From NCBI GenBank assembly GCA_937991535.1, contig CALKHN010000012.1, forward strand, positions 13,633-77,632: a DNA stretch of 64,000 nucleotides. The letters are read 5' to 3'. Source of the stretch: an uncultured Sphingobacteriales bacterium (GTDB lineage Bacteria; Bacteroidota; Bacteroidia; Chitinophagales; Chitinophagaceae). Of this stretch, positions 41,295 through 50,333 are shown piece by piece (the first letter of the stretch is position 1; each line of letters opens with the position of its first letter). The position numbers and the translations under genes are program-made. The notes below the pieces were generated by a model. That model was given only the letters and a program-made list of their open reading frames with translations, had not been told where the DNA came from and ran no database searches.

Positions 41295-41831
41295 ATGCCT
41301 GTGTCTAAAAAATATACTATAGAAGATCCACCATTAAATGTATTAGAAGATCCTGCCGTGGCTTATGCAGCGGCGGTGCCCTCCAGCCCTTTTTTAAACC
41401 TGGTTCGAAGTGTGCTTCACATTCTGGGTATTTCGGGGCAAGCAACCCCATCACCTATTCGAAACAACGCAGATTTTATAGGAATAATCCGGGAAGGTAT
41501 TCCAAAAAAGTCACTTGATCACCTCATGGATAATACAGGTTTAACGGTTGCTGAAATTTCAGCCATCATCAGAACTTCGGACAGAACCCTCAGAAGGTAT
41601 ACCGCACGCCAAAAGCTTAATCCTGAGCAATCCGAAAGAATTATTGAACTTGCCAAACTCTACAGTCGCGGAGAAGAAGTTTTTGGTAACATGGATGCCT
41701 TTAAACAATGGATGAACAGTACTGTAATGGCTTTAGGCAATAGAAAACCCAAAACATATTTAGATACCTCTCTTGGAATAGACCTCCTGATGAACGAATT
41801 GGGAAGAATTGAACATGGAATTTTTGCCTGA
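41295..41831 (+). CDS. Xre/MbcA/ParS-family antitoxin
   Basis: A 178-aa cytoplasmic antitoxin. The middle contains a helix-turn-helix-like stretch (LDHLMDNTGLTVAEISAIIRTSDRTLRRY, about 76-104) and the C-terminus is the DUF2384 toxin-binding domain (LYSRGEEVFGNMDAFKQWM ... YLDTSLGIDLLMNELGRIEHG). It would neutralise the RES toxin encoded next and repress their promoter. The stop TGA and the toxin ATG overlap by one base (TGATG at 41829-41833). An AAAAGG ribosome site lies close before the ATG. Confidence 0.9.
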   Translation: MPVSKKYTIEDPPLNVLEDPAVAYAAAVPSSPFLNLVRSVLHILGISGQATPSPIRNNADFIGIIREGIPKKSLDHLMDNTGLTVAEISAIIRTSDRTLRRYTARQKLNPEQSERIIELAKLYSRGEEVFGNMDAFKQWMNSTVMALGNRKPKTYLDTSLGIDLLMNELGRIEHGIFA

Positions 41832-42283
41832 TGAGAAAGGTATACCGCATTAGTAAATGCATTTATATTGAAGATTTGAAAGGTACCGGCGCTTCAAATT
41901 ATGCCGGCCGCTGGCACAGCAAAGGAACTTATATTTTATATACCGCAGCCACAGCTTCATTGGCCTTGCTGGAAAGTGTGGCTCATATTGCCGGCATTCC
42001 TGCAGACGATTATTGTATGCTTTGCATAGAAGTACCTGACGATAATATTCTTACTATAGCCGCTAAAGATCTGCCTGAAAACTGGTATACCAATCCATCA
42101 CCCGGCTCATTGACCGCTATTGGTGATTATTTCATTCAGAAAAATCAATACCTGGCATTACAACTACCTTCAGCTATTATGCCAGAAGACAATAATATCC
42201 TTATCAATCCCAATCATAAAGACTTCGAAAAAATAAAAGTAGTGTATAAAAGGATAATTCCTATAGACAAAAGGCTTTTGTAG
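41831..42283 (+). CDS. RES-domain toxin
   Basis: A 150-aa toxin of the RES family, which degrades NAD+ (phosphorolysis or glycohydrolysis) and stops growth. The three naming residues are present: Arg27 in GRWHSKG, Glu49 in ALLESVAH and Ser114 in LPSAIM, followed by the conserved LINPNHKDF. Length is normal, so the module looks intact. It is translationally coupled to the antitoxin and converges on ribBA, whose stop codon lies 8 bp away. Confidence 0.92.
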   Translation: MRKVYRISKCIYIEDLKGTGASNYAGRWHSKGTYILYTAATASLALLESVAHIAGIPADDYCMLCIEVPDDNILTIAAKDLPENWYTNPSPGSLTAIGDYFIQKNQYLALQLPSAIMPEDNNILINPNHKDFEKIKVVYKRIIPIDKRLL

Positions 42284-42291
42284 GAACTGCT

Positions 42292-43509
42292 TCATTTTCC
42301 ACTGAGGATCTCATGCCCTAGCTTGTCCCGTTTGGTTTTCAGATACTTTTCGTTGTGTGGATTTGGATGAATATGTAATGGCACATTTTCAACAATATCC
42401 AAACCATAGCCTACTAATCCGACCCTTTTACGGGGATTATTGCTTATTAATCTCATTTTATTAATCCCAAGATACCGCAAAATCTGAGCACCCACACCAT
42501 AATCCCTTTCATCCATTTTAAATCCAAGATGAAGGTTAGCTTCCACAGTATCCATTCCTTCTTCCTGGAGTTTGTACGCTTTCAGTTTATTTACCAATCC
42601 TATTCCCCTGCCTTCCTGGTTCATATATAATACCACACCTTTTCCTTCTTTCTCTACCAGCTTCATCGCTTCATGTAACTGATCGCCACAATCGCAGCGA
42701 AGAGAGCCTAATATATCTCCGGTAAAGCAGGATGAATGTACACGAACCAGCACAGGCTCATCTTTTTGCCACGCTCCTTTTACCAGTGCCATGTGTTCGC
42801 CACTGGATGGATTATTCCTTTCCCTGAAAATAATGAGCTTAAAATGACCATATTTAGTGGGCATATCTACCTTAACTATTTCTTCTATCAGAGAATCGGC
42901 TTTTAGCCGGTATTCTATCAAATCTTTTATAGTAATTAGCTTAAGCTCAAATTTCTTTGCTATTTCCTGCAACTCGGGCAGTCTCGCCATTGAACCATCG
43001 TCATTCATAATTTCTACCAGTACCCCTCCATATGGCGCATCAAAACCTGCCAGCCGGGCCAGATCAATTGTAGCTTCTGTATGACCAGCACGCCTTAACA
43101 CCCCGCCAGATTTTGCTTTTAAAGGAAAGACATGTCCCGGCCTGCCCAATTCGGAAGGTTTTGTTTCGGGATTGATCAAAGCTTTGATCGTTTTAGAGCG
43201 GTCGTGGGCAGAAACTCCTGTAGTGCAGCCATGTCCTAAAAGATCAACCGATACGGTAAAAGGCGTTTCATGCAAAGAGGTATTGCTGATAACCATCAGG
43301 TCAAGATTCAACTCTGTGCATCTTTCTTCGGTCAAAGGCGCACAAACCAGTCCCCTACCGTGTTTGGTCATAAAATTAATAATCTCGGGAGTGGCATTCT
43401 GGGCGGCAGTAATGAAATCGCCTTCATTTTCACGGTCTTCATCATCCACCACTATTACCAGCTTTCCATTCTTTATATCCTCAATCGCACTTTCAATAGT
43501 ATTGAACAT
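42292..43509 (-). CDS. ribBA: Bifunctional DHBP synthase / GTP cyclohydrolase II
   Basis: A 405-aa fusion for the two entry reactions of riboflavin synthesis. The RibB half (1-205) makes 3,4-dihydroxy-2-butanone 4-phosphate from ribulose 5-phosphate, with DDEDRENEGD (22-31) and HTEA (143-146). The RibA half opens GTP, with zinc ligands C261, C272 and C274 in SSCFTGDILGSLRCDCG and the catalytic RGIGLVNK region. Both halves look intact. No FMN riboswitch is seen; a -7 box lies 14 bp upstream of the start. Confidence 0.97.
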   Translation of the reverse strand: MFNTIESAIEDIKNGKLVIVVDDEDRENEGDFITAAQNATPEIINFMTKHGRGLVCAPLTEERCTELNLDLMVISNTSLHETPFTVSVDLLGHGCTTGVSAHDRSKTIKALINPETKPSELGRPGHVFPLKAKSGGVLRRAGHTEATIDLARLAGFDAPYGGVLVEIMNDDGSMARLPELQEIAKKFELKLITIKDLIEYRLKADSLIEEIVKVDMPTKYGHFKLIIFRERNNPSSGEHMALVKGAWQKDEPVLVRVHSSCFTGDILGSLRCDCGDQLHEAMKLVEKEGKGVVLYMNQEGRGIGLVNKLKAYKLQEEGMDTVEANLHLGFKMDERDYGVGAQILRYLGINKMRLISNNPRKRVGLVGYGLDIVENVPLHIHPNPHNEKYLKTKRDKLGHEILSGK

Positions 43510-43523
43510 CTTTAGAATTTTGG

Positions 43524-43531
43524 CAAAGTTA
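43524..43531 (-). promoter_or_regulatory. -7 element of ribBA
   Basis: On the minus strand TAACTTTG matches TAnnTTTG exactly and ends 14 bases before the ATG at 43509, predicting a leader of fewer than ten bases. No good -33 TTG is seen at the expected spacing. Confidence 0.45.
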
Positions 43532-43682
43532 CGAATTCGGCAACTTGAACTGGCATATGCAATTTTGTGCGCAATCCATATGATATTTTTGCAATACCTC
43601 CCATTCGTAATAATATCTTAATTAAGACCGAGCCTGTTTCATAAAAGATTGATATTTCTTTGCAGTGAGAAAAACATCTGTT

Positions 43683-46600
43683 ATGCAACTAATGAGAAAA
43701 CTATCGTTATCAGTTATTGTACTGATGGTTACCTTATTGGGGTATAGCCAGGTTACCACCAGCAGTATTACAGGAACCATATCCGATTCCACGGGTTTTG
43801 CACTTGAAGGCGCTACAATCATAGCCACTCATGAACCATCTGGAACAGTTTATACCACCATTTCGGGGAAAAGTGGATTTTTTAGTATTGCAAATGCCAG
43901 AATAGGCGGTCCATACGCAATAAAAGTTGAGTCTATTGGATTTATGACAGCTACCGTGCACGGCATTACACTGGCACTTGGGGAACCTTATACCGTAAAT
44001 ATAACGATGGGGATTAATATAAAAAGCCTTTCAACCTTAGTGATCACCGGCAACAGGCAAAGAAGAAATACCATCGAAAAAACGGGTGCCTCCACCAATA
44101 TTTCTGTTCAGCAACTCACACAATTACCAACCATCAATCGCAGCATCAGTGATTTTACACGACTCACCCCACAATCCAATGGCAATTCTTTTGGGGGAAG
44201 AGATGGCCGTTACAACAATGTTCAGGTAGATGGCGCCAATTTTAACAATGGCTTTGGACTTAATGATAATCCATTGCCTGGCGGCGGAGGACTTTCATTG
44301 GATGCCATTGAAGAAATCCAGGTTAACATCGCTCCATACGATGTAAGGCAGGGTGGGTTTACAGGAGCAGGTATTAATGCGGTTACCCGCAGCGGCACCA
44401 ACAGGTTTACCGGGTCGGCATATTATTATTTCAGGCACCAGGGCATTACGGGAACTAAAGTGAATGGAGAAGAGATTACCAACCCTAAAAGCGCGAGTAA
44501 AACAAAAGGATTCAGATTGGGTGGCCCTATTATAAAGAATAAATTATTCTTTTTTGTTAATGCGGAACAGATTGAGAACTCCGGCGCCCTGGGAGGGGCT
44601 TCAAATCTTTGGAAAGCTTCCGAAAATGGCGTGGCCGACCCCGACAATAATATAGCCCGCACTAAAAGAAGCGACCTGGAAGCCGTGCGCAATCACCTTA
44701 TTGATCAATGGGGCTACAACCCGGGAAATTATGAAGGCTACGCTACAAATGCTTTAACAAAAACCACGTCGGCTTTGGCACGTATTGACTGGAATATCAG
44801 CAACAACCATAAGCTGGCAGTACGCTACAACCAGGTAGAAAGCAACTCACCGGAATTGGTTAACGGAAGTTCCGGACCCAATCCCCGCTCAAGTGTTAAC
44901 AGAGTAAGTGCTCAGTCCATGGCATTTGAAAAAACAATGTATTTTACAACCAGCAAAGTAAATTCAGTTACTATTGAATTAAACAGCAAATTCAGTCCAA
45001 AACTCTCCAACCAGTTATTGGCCACTTACAGTAAAATTTTTGCTGGCCGTACTACCAATAGCGAGGCTTTTCCTATGATTGATATTGGCAATGGACAAGG
45101 AACATTATCGTCTTACGTAAATTATATTTCTGCCGGCTATGAATTATTTAGCTATGCCAACGAAGTGAAAAACGACAACTATAATTTTTTCAATAACCTT
45201 AACTATGTAACCAATAAACACAATTTCACTTTTGGGGTAAGTTTTGAATTGCAGAAATTCGCCAACGGCTACACAAGGATGGGTACTTCTTATTACAGGT
45301 ATGCTTCTGTAGAAGATTTTTTAAAAACTGGTACAACCAATGAAGTTGCCCCTATCCAGTTTGGGCTCACATACGCCTACCCGGGGCAGGAACCTTATGC
45401 CAAAGTGAGTTATGGTTTACCTGCTGTTTATGTGCAGGACAAAATTTCATTTACAAAAGATTTTAATTTAACTCTTGGATTGCGGGCAGAAGTACCCTGG
45501 TTCATTGACAAACTTCCGGTCAACGAGGCCGTTAATAACCTTACCCTACTGGATATAAACGGCAGTCCAAAAAATTACCAGTCGGCATGGCCAAAAACCC
45601 GTTTAATGCTTTCTCCCCGCATTGGTTTCCGGTGGGATGTGGAAGGAGATAAATCGCTTGTACTGCGTGGTGGAAGCGGTATTTTTTCAGGAAGGGTACC
45701 TTTCGTATGGCTTACCAATATGCCAAGCAACCTGGGTGTGATTCAAAATACGATTGAGCCCGGGGGTTACGCGGCATCCGAAGGCTGGATTGGCGATATT
45801 CGCTTTAATCCCGACAAATATTATTGGCTCAACAATACACCTTCAAGCGCGTCAGATGTATTTATCAAATCGCCGAAAGACGGTGTGCCTTCTTCGCTGG
45901 CATTGGTAGATGATAATTTTAAAATGCCACAGGTATGGAGAAGCAGCATTGGTTTTGATAAAGCTATTCCCAATTCAGCGCTTACCGTAACGGCCGACTT
46001 TATATTTACGAAAGATATACAGGCGGTATACCAGTTGGGAGCCAACAGGAAAAACTCCGGAGAAAAGATGCATTATGCCGGAGATAACAGGAATTTTTAT
46101 CCCAATTCCGCCTCCTATACCTATAATTCGTTGTTGGGAGGGAATTCGGGCAGCGTTTTAACGAACACAACAAAAGGGTATTCAATGAACTTATCGGTAG
46201 GGCTCAGCCTGCCTGCCCGCAAGGGGCTTTTTGGTTCCCTGTTCTATAGCTCAACACTTGCCAATACAACCACAGATAATCCGGGTTCCAATGCAAGTTC
46301 AGCGTGGGGAAACAGTCCGAATCTGAACAGTCCGAATGACCTTATCCTCTATTCGGCACTGGATGCTTTGCCCAATAGAATTGTTGGTAATATTTCTTAC
46401 AGGATCGAATACCTGAAACATCTGGCTACCACCATTTCCCTTTACTATAACGGGGCCAACCCGGGCAGGTATTCCTATACTTATAATGGCGATTTAAATG
46501 GAGATGGAATAAGCGCTGATTTATTGTATATCCCTACCAGTGCCAAGGAATTAAATTTTAAGGAAATCTCCGGAAGTAACCCTTTCACAGTGGAACAGCA

Positions 46601-47015
46601 GCGTGCAGCCTTTGACGCCTTTATTGAAAATGATAAATATTTAAGCAAACGGCGAGGCAGTTATGCCGAAAGAAATGGTGCATTATTACCCTGGCTGCAC
46701 CGGTTCGACATTAAAGTACTGCAGGATATTTTTACCAGTATTGGCAAACAAAAAAACACACTTCAGTTCAGTATTGATGTGATTAATTTTGGTAATATGC
46801 TGAACTCTCACTGGGGTATCCGGCAAACCCTGATATCCGGAGCCAATACATTGCTTAGAAAGGCCAGTGTAACGGCGGATGGGGTTCCCACTTTTACCAT
46901 GAACACCGTGCAGGTAGGCGGCCAAACCATTTTGCCAACAACAGCATTCAGAGACGTTACCGCAACCACAACTACATGGAGCATGCAAATAGGATTACGC
47001 TATATTTTTAACTAA
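43683..47015 (+). CDS. Large Oar-like TonB-dependent outer-membrane protein
   Basis: A 1110-aa outer-membrane protein of the Oar kind. The signal peptide (MQLMRKLSLSVIVLMVTLLGYSQ) supports the ATG at 43683, with 43692 as alternative. A CarboxypepD_reg-like domain (about 28-115) precedes the plug, which has the Oar-type RSISDFTRLTPQSNGNSF, GRDGRYNNVQVDGANFNN and ITRSGTN-like INAVTRSGTNRFTGS. The remainder is barrel ending WSMQIGLRYIFN. Members move unknown, often peptide or polymeric, substrates; M. xanthus Oar has a role in development. It is monocistronic with a strong terminator. Confidence 0.88.
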   Translation: MQLMRKLSLSVIVLMVTLLGYSQVTTSSITGTISDSTGFALEGATIIATHEPSGTVYTTISGKSGFFSIANARIGGPYAIKVESIGFMTATVHGITLALGEPYTVNITMGINIKSLSTLVITGNRQRRNTIEKTGASTNISVQQLTQLPTINRSISDFTRLTPQSNGNSFGGRDGRYNNVQVDGANFNNGFGLNDNPLPGGGGLSLDAIEEIQVNIAPYDVRQGGFTGAGINAVTRSGTNRFTGSAYYYFRHQGITGTKVNGEEITNPKSASKTKGFRLGGPIIKNKLFFFVNAEQIENSGALGGASNLWKASENGVADPDNNIARTKRSDLEAVRNHLIDQWGYNPGNYEGYATNALTKTTSALARIDWNISNNHKLAVRYNQVESNSPELVNGSSGPNPRSSVNRVSAQSMAFEKTMYFTTSKVNSVTIELNSKFSPKLSNQLLATYSKIFAGRTTNSEAFPMIDIGNGQGTLSSYVNYISAGYELFSYANEVKNDNYNFFNNLNYVTNKHNFTFGVSFELQKFANGYTRMGTSYYRYASVEDFLKTGTTNEVAPIQFGLTYAYPGQEPYAKVSYGLPAVYVQDKISFTKDFNLTLGLRAEVPWFIDKLPVNEAVNNLTLLDINGSPKNYQSAWPKTRLMLSPRIGFRWDVEGDKSLVLRGGSGIFSGRVPFVWLTNMPSNLGVIQNTIEPGGYAASEGWIGDIRFNPDKYYWLNNTPSSASDVFIKSPKDGVPSSLALVDDNFKMPQVWRSSIGFDKAIPNSALTVTADFIFTKDIQAVYQLGANRKNSGEKMHYAGDNRNFYPNSASYTYNSLLGGNSGSVLTNTTKGYSMNLSVGLSLPARKGLFGSLFYSSTLANTTTDNPGSNASSAWGNSPNLNSPNDLILYSALDALPNRIVGNISYRIEYLKHLATTISLYYNGANPGRYSYTYNGDLNGDGISADLLYIPTSAKELNFKEISGSNPFTVEQQRAAFDAFIENDKYLSKRRGSYAERNGALLPWLHRFDIKVLQDIFTSIGKQKNTLQFSIDVINFGNMLNSHWGIRQTLISGANTLLRKASVTADGVPTFTMNTVQVGGQTILPTTAFRDVTATTTTWSMQIGLRYIFN

Positions 47016-47032
47016 CACCTTATTTCTTCATT

Positions 47033-47073
47033 AAAAATAAAAGAGACTCACCGTCAGGGTCTCTTTTATTTTT
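47033..47073. terminator. Intrinsic terminator after the Oar-like gene
   Basis: AAAAATAAAAGAGAC (47033-47047) and GTCTCTTTTATTTTT (47059-47073) form a perfect 15-bp stem with an 11-nt loop, 18 bp after the stop. The A/T-rich outer stem gives T-runs on both strands. Confidence 0.85.
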
Positions 47074-47146
47074 ATACACGGATTTTTAATCCACGCTAAC
47101 GATTCCCCTGCTGCGTAACGACTGCTTTATTTTCACCCGCCTGTTC

Positions 47147-47186
47147 AGCCGCCCGCCCGGCTGACGCCAGTCGGACGGGGGCAGCC
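47147..47186. repeat. GC-rich imperfect palindrome
   Basis: A GC-rich stretch with CCGCCCGCCCGGCTGAC followed by GCCAGTCGGACGGGGG, weakly self-complementary, stands out between the terminator and the esterase gene. It resembles the REP-like elements elsewhere in being GC-rich and palindromic but does not share their exact core. Confidence 0.35.
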
Positions 47187-47203
47187 ATTTCCACATTTTC
47201 AAA

Positions 47204-48013
47204 CTATTTCCCCCATCCCCATTTTAAAAATACAGGCATGGCAATGGCCCAGGTAGCCACATCGTGCCTGCCATCTTTCATCTCAAGATATTCGATATCG
47301 CTGTGTCTTTTATACCCTTTGTGTTCAAGTTCTTCTATCAGTCCAATCGTATCATCAATACAATCAATAATTCCATTATTATTGCGGTCTTCCGTTTCAT
47401 CAAGCGTTCCGGTTTCAAAAAAGAATTTAAGCCAGGGATAATAACTACCCTCCCGTATACGGGCATGCATGATGCGGTCTGTGGATTCAACATAACCTTC
47501 ATCAAGCCCTTTAGACCGCCACCAGAATGAGCCGCTGAAAACCCCTGCTTTTACAAATTCTTTTGGATGGTTCCATACAATATCCAGTGCAGACAGTCCG
47601 CCTAAGGAAAAACCAGTGAAAGACTTTTCCTTAAAGGAAGTAATACCAGTTTGCGTGTGAATGAACGGAAGCAATTCCTCTAATATAAATTGAGTATATA
47701 AAGCCGCTTTAGCGCCCCTCCCTTTGTAATCTGCAACGAACGCGGTACCGTATTCATTTTTCCGGTCATCCCCACAATATATTCCAACGCAAAGCACAGG
47801 ACGAATTGCATTTTGCCGGTATAAACCCGAAAGGATGCCAGCCAATCCCAGTTCTTCCATATTTTGCCCATCGTTGATCAGCAATAAACTTACTTCAGTC
47901 ATTTCCTGAAAAGCAGGAGGCATAAAAAAATCAACGCGCACTTCGCGCTGCAGGAAACGGGAAGGAAGCTCCAGTTTTTTTAATGTTACTGTGGTTTCTT
48001 TTTTTATCTGCAT
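47204..48013 (-). CDS. Esterase-D/Fes-type alpha/beta hydrolase
   Basis: A 269-aa cytoplasmic hydrolase of the putative-esterase family (PF00756-like). The nucleophile elbow is GFSLGG, in FTGFSLGGLSALDIVWNHP, LINDGQN lies near the oxyanion region, and DGRHDVATW near the C-terminus carries the likely catalytic His. It has no signal peptide. The frame opens at a TTG (48022); the ATG at 48013 is preferred. It is divergent from the ATP-grasp gene with 127 bp between, and may belong functionally with the ATP-grasp and GCS2 genes (inference from neighbourhood). Confidence 0.78.
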   Translation of the reverse strand: MQIKKETTVTLKKLELPSRFLQREVRVDFFMPPAFQEMTEVSLLLINDGQNMEELGLAGILSGLYRQNAIRPVLCVGIYCGDDRKNEYGTAFVADYKGRGAKAALYTQFILEELLPFIHTQTGITSFKEKSFTGFSLGGLSALDIVWNHPKEFVKAGVFSGSFWWRSKGLDEGYVESTDRIMHARIREGSYYPWLKFFFETGTLDETEDRNNNGIIDCIDDTIGLIEELEHKGYKRHSDIEYLEMKDGRHDVATWAIAMPVFLKWGWGK

Positions 48014-48140
48014 CAGCACCAAATATAACTGAAAGATTTAAAGATAATTTGATCGGCCAAAATAGTTTTTAGCTATCTTACAATACACTTAAAACCTATT
48101 ATAAATACCCGGGCGGTACTGCACGGAGAAAAAAAACAGT

Positions 48141-49094
48141 ATGAAAAAAATCGGAATTCTGCACGGCAAAGAAAGATCTTTCCCCAATGCTTTTGTAGAA
48201 AGGATCAATAGTAAAAAGCCTGATGGTATTGTTGCTGAATCTGTATCTATTGATAAAGTAATGCAGGCCGCACCAAGCGGGTATGCAGTGATTGTGGACC
48301 GAATATCGCAGGACGTTCCCTTTTACCGGGCCTTTCTTAAAAATGCTGCCATCAGCAGTACTGCGGTAATTAACAACCCTTTTTGGTGGAGCGCCGATGA
48401 AAAATTTTTTAACAACGCTCTTGCTACAAAAATTGGTGTACCTGTTCCCAAAACAGCAATTTTGCCCTCCAGGAATTTACCGGCAGATACATCGGACGAA
48501 TCGTTTGCCAATCTTGCTTTTCCATTGGACTGGGAAGGTATTTTTAATTATGTAGGATTCCCTGCTTATATGAAACCTTTTGCGGGAGGGGGATGGAAAA
48601 ACGTATACAGGTTAGACAGCATGGAGGACTTTTTTGATAAGCATGGAGAAACCGGTGAACTTGTAATGCTGCTCCAGGAAGAGATCGTATTTGATGAATA
48701 TTACAGATGTTATTGCATAGGTGGCAAGCATGTACGCATTATGCCTTACGAGCCCCGCAATCCGCATCACCTGCGTTATGTAAGTGATTTCAAGCCATCA
48801 CCGGAACGATACCAGCTTATGGAAGAAATTGTACTGCGGCTTAACAAATTTCTTGGCTATGATTTTAATACCGTGGAATTCGCGATTCGAAACGGGGTAC
48901 CTTATGCTATTGACTTCTGTAACCCAGCTCCCGATGCGGATAAAAACAGTGTGGGTGAAGAAAATTTTGAGTGGGTCGTGGAAACTTCGGCCAATTATGC
49001 TATTGAAAGGGCACAAAACTGCAAAGAAGGATCAGATAATCTCACCTGGGGTGAATATGTGAAGCGGAGTGTAGAAAAGCAGCCATTAATGTAA
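48141..49094 (+). CDS. ATP-grasp family protein, RimK-like
   Basis: A 317-aa cytoplasmic protein of ATP-grasp type, likely ligating a carboxylate to an amine or thiol through an acyl phosphate. Supporting features are GFPAYMKPFAGGGWKNVYRL (about 139-158, the ATP-binding lysine and glycine loop), LLQEEIVFDEYYRCYCIGG (the strand preceding the metal site) and YAIDFCNPAPDADKNS (about 254-269, with the Asp/Asn metal ligands of the grasp). Substrate unknown. A GCS2 amidoligase gene follows 115 bp downstream on the same strand and a hydrolase lies divergently upstream. Confidence 0.75.
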   Translation: MKKIGILHGKERSFPNAFVERINSKKPDGIVAESVSIDKVMQAAPSGYAVIVDRISQDVPFYRAFLKNAAISSTAVINNPFWWSADEKFFNNALATKIGVPVPKTAILPSRNLPADTSDESFANLAFPLDWEGIFNYVGFPAYMKPFAGGGWKNVYRLDSMEDFFDKHGETGELVMLLQEEIVFDEYYRCYCIGGKHVRIMPYEPRNPHHLRYVSDFKPSPERYQLMEEIVLRLNKFLGYDFNTVEFAIRNGVPYAIDFCNPAPDADKNSVGEENFEWVVETSANYAIERAQNCKEGSDNLTWGEYVKRSVEKQPLM

Positions 49095-49209
49095 TTTGAA
49101 ATTTAAGATTTGATATTAATCTATCCGGGGCTGCATATGTCTGTACAAGATGCATCTGGATACCATGGTACATTCATAATCCCTAACCGCACTAAACAAA
49201 ACCAACCAT

Positions 49210-50322
49210 ATGGCTAATCTCAATTATAAACAATTTACCCTTGGCGTGGAAGAAGAGTACATGGTAATTGACCCCGTTACTTTTGAACTTAAAAGCCATG
49301 AACAAAGAATTGTATCGGAAGGACAAAAGATCATAAAGGATAAAGTAAAGGCAGAAATGCACCAGGCAGTTGTAGAAGTAGGCACGGATGTATGTGAAGA
49401 TATAGATGCCGCGTATAACGATGTGGGGCTGCTGCGAAAAACCATTGCCGGCATCGCGGGCGATCTTGGCTTTGCGGTGGGTGCATCAGGTACACATCCT
49501 TTCAGTTTGTGGGAAAGGCAGCTTATTACAGATCACATCCGCTATCATGAAATTGTAAATGAAATGCAGGATGCGGCACGCAGTAATCTTATTTTTGGTT
49601 TACATGTGCATGTAGGCATGGAAAGCCGCAGGATGGCTGTACATATTGCCAATTCGGCCAGATATTTTTTACCACATGTATTTGCGCTCAGTACCAACTC
49701 TCCTTTCTGGGAGGGGAGATATACAGGCTTTAAATCATTTCGTACAAAAGTATTCGATAAATTTCCGCGTACCGGCATACCCGACTATTTTGAAAGCATT
49801 GAAGCTTATGATAATTATGTAAACCTGCTGATCAAAACCAATTGCATTGATAACGCAAAAAAAATATGGTGGGATCTGCGTGTTCATCCTTTTTTTAATA
49901 CCGTTGAATTTCGTATTTGTGATGTGCCATTAACTGTAGATGAAACCATAGCCATCACCGCTTTGTTTCAGGCTATATGCGCCAAGCTTTACAAACTCCG
50001 CATGGAGAACATGAATTTCATACAATACTCCCGGGCATTGGTAAACGAAAACAAGTGGCGTGCCAGCCGGTATGGTTTAGACGGGCACCTGATTGATTTT
50101 GGCAAAGAAGAAGAAGTAAATACGAGAGTGCTGATATATGAATTGCTTGATTTTGTTGATGATATGGTAGATCACTTCGGATCGAGACACCGGCTTAGTA
50201 ATGTGCAAAAAATAATTGACCAGGGTACCGGCGCCGACCGGCAACTGGCTGTTCATGAAAACACAAAAAGCCTGAGGGCTGTTGCAGCCTATATTCATTC
50301 CCAGTTCCTGGCGGAGCTGTAA
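49210..50322 (+). CDS. ybdK: GCS2-family carboxylate-amine ligase
   Basis: A 370-aa enzyme of the glutamate-cysteine ligase type 2 family. The glutamine-synthetase-like fold is marked by LGVEEEYMVID (11-21, metal-binding glutamates), GASGTHPFSLWE (about 96-107), IFGLHVHVGMESR (about 133-145) and FRTKVFDKFPRTGIPDYF. E. coli YbdK has weak gamma-glutamylcysteine synthetase activity; many relatives are thought to make amide-linked metabolites. Next to an ATP-grasp protein, a role in assembling a small peptide or conjugate is plausible but unproven. It converges with rfbD, 11 bp apart. Confidence 0.9.
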   Translation: MANLNYKQFTLGVEEEYMVIDPVTFELKSHEQRIVSEGQKIIKDKVKAEMHQAVVEVGTDVCEDIDAAYNDVGLLRKTIAGIAGDLGFAVGASGTHPFSLWERQLITDHIRYHEIVNEMQDAARSNLIFGLHVHVGMESRRMAVHIANSARYFLPHVFALSTNSPFWEGRYTGFKSFRTKVFDKFPRTGIPDYFESIEAYDNYVNLLIKTNCIDNAKKIWWDLRVHPFFNTVEFRICDVPLTVDETIAITALFQAICAKLYKLRMENMNFIQYSRALVNENKWRASRYGLDGHLIDFGKEEEVNTRVLIYELLDFVDDMVDHFGSRHRLSNVQKIIDQGTGADRQLAVHENTKSLRAVAAYIHSQFLAEL

Positions 50323-50333
50323 CAAACATGATC

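Noticed and set aside
43510..43640. FMN riboswitch before ribBA
   Set aside because: The leader predicted from the -7 box is only a few bases, and none of the FMN-aptamer conserved blocks are seen upstream.
47147..47186. Insertion-sequence end
   Set aside because: The GC-rich palindrome is not paired with a second copy or a transposase gene within the window.
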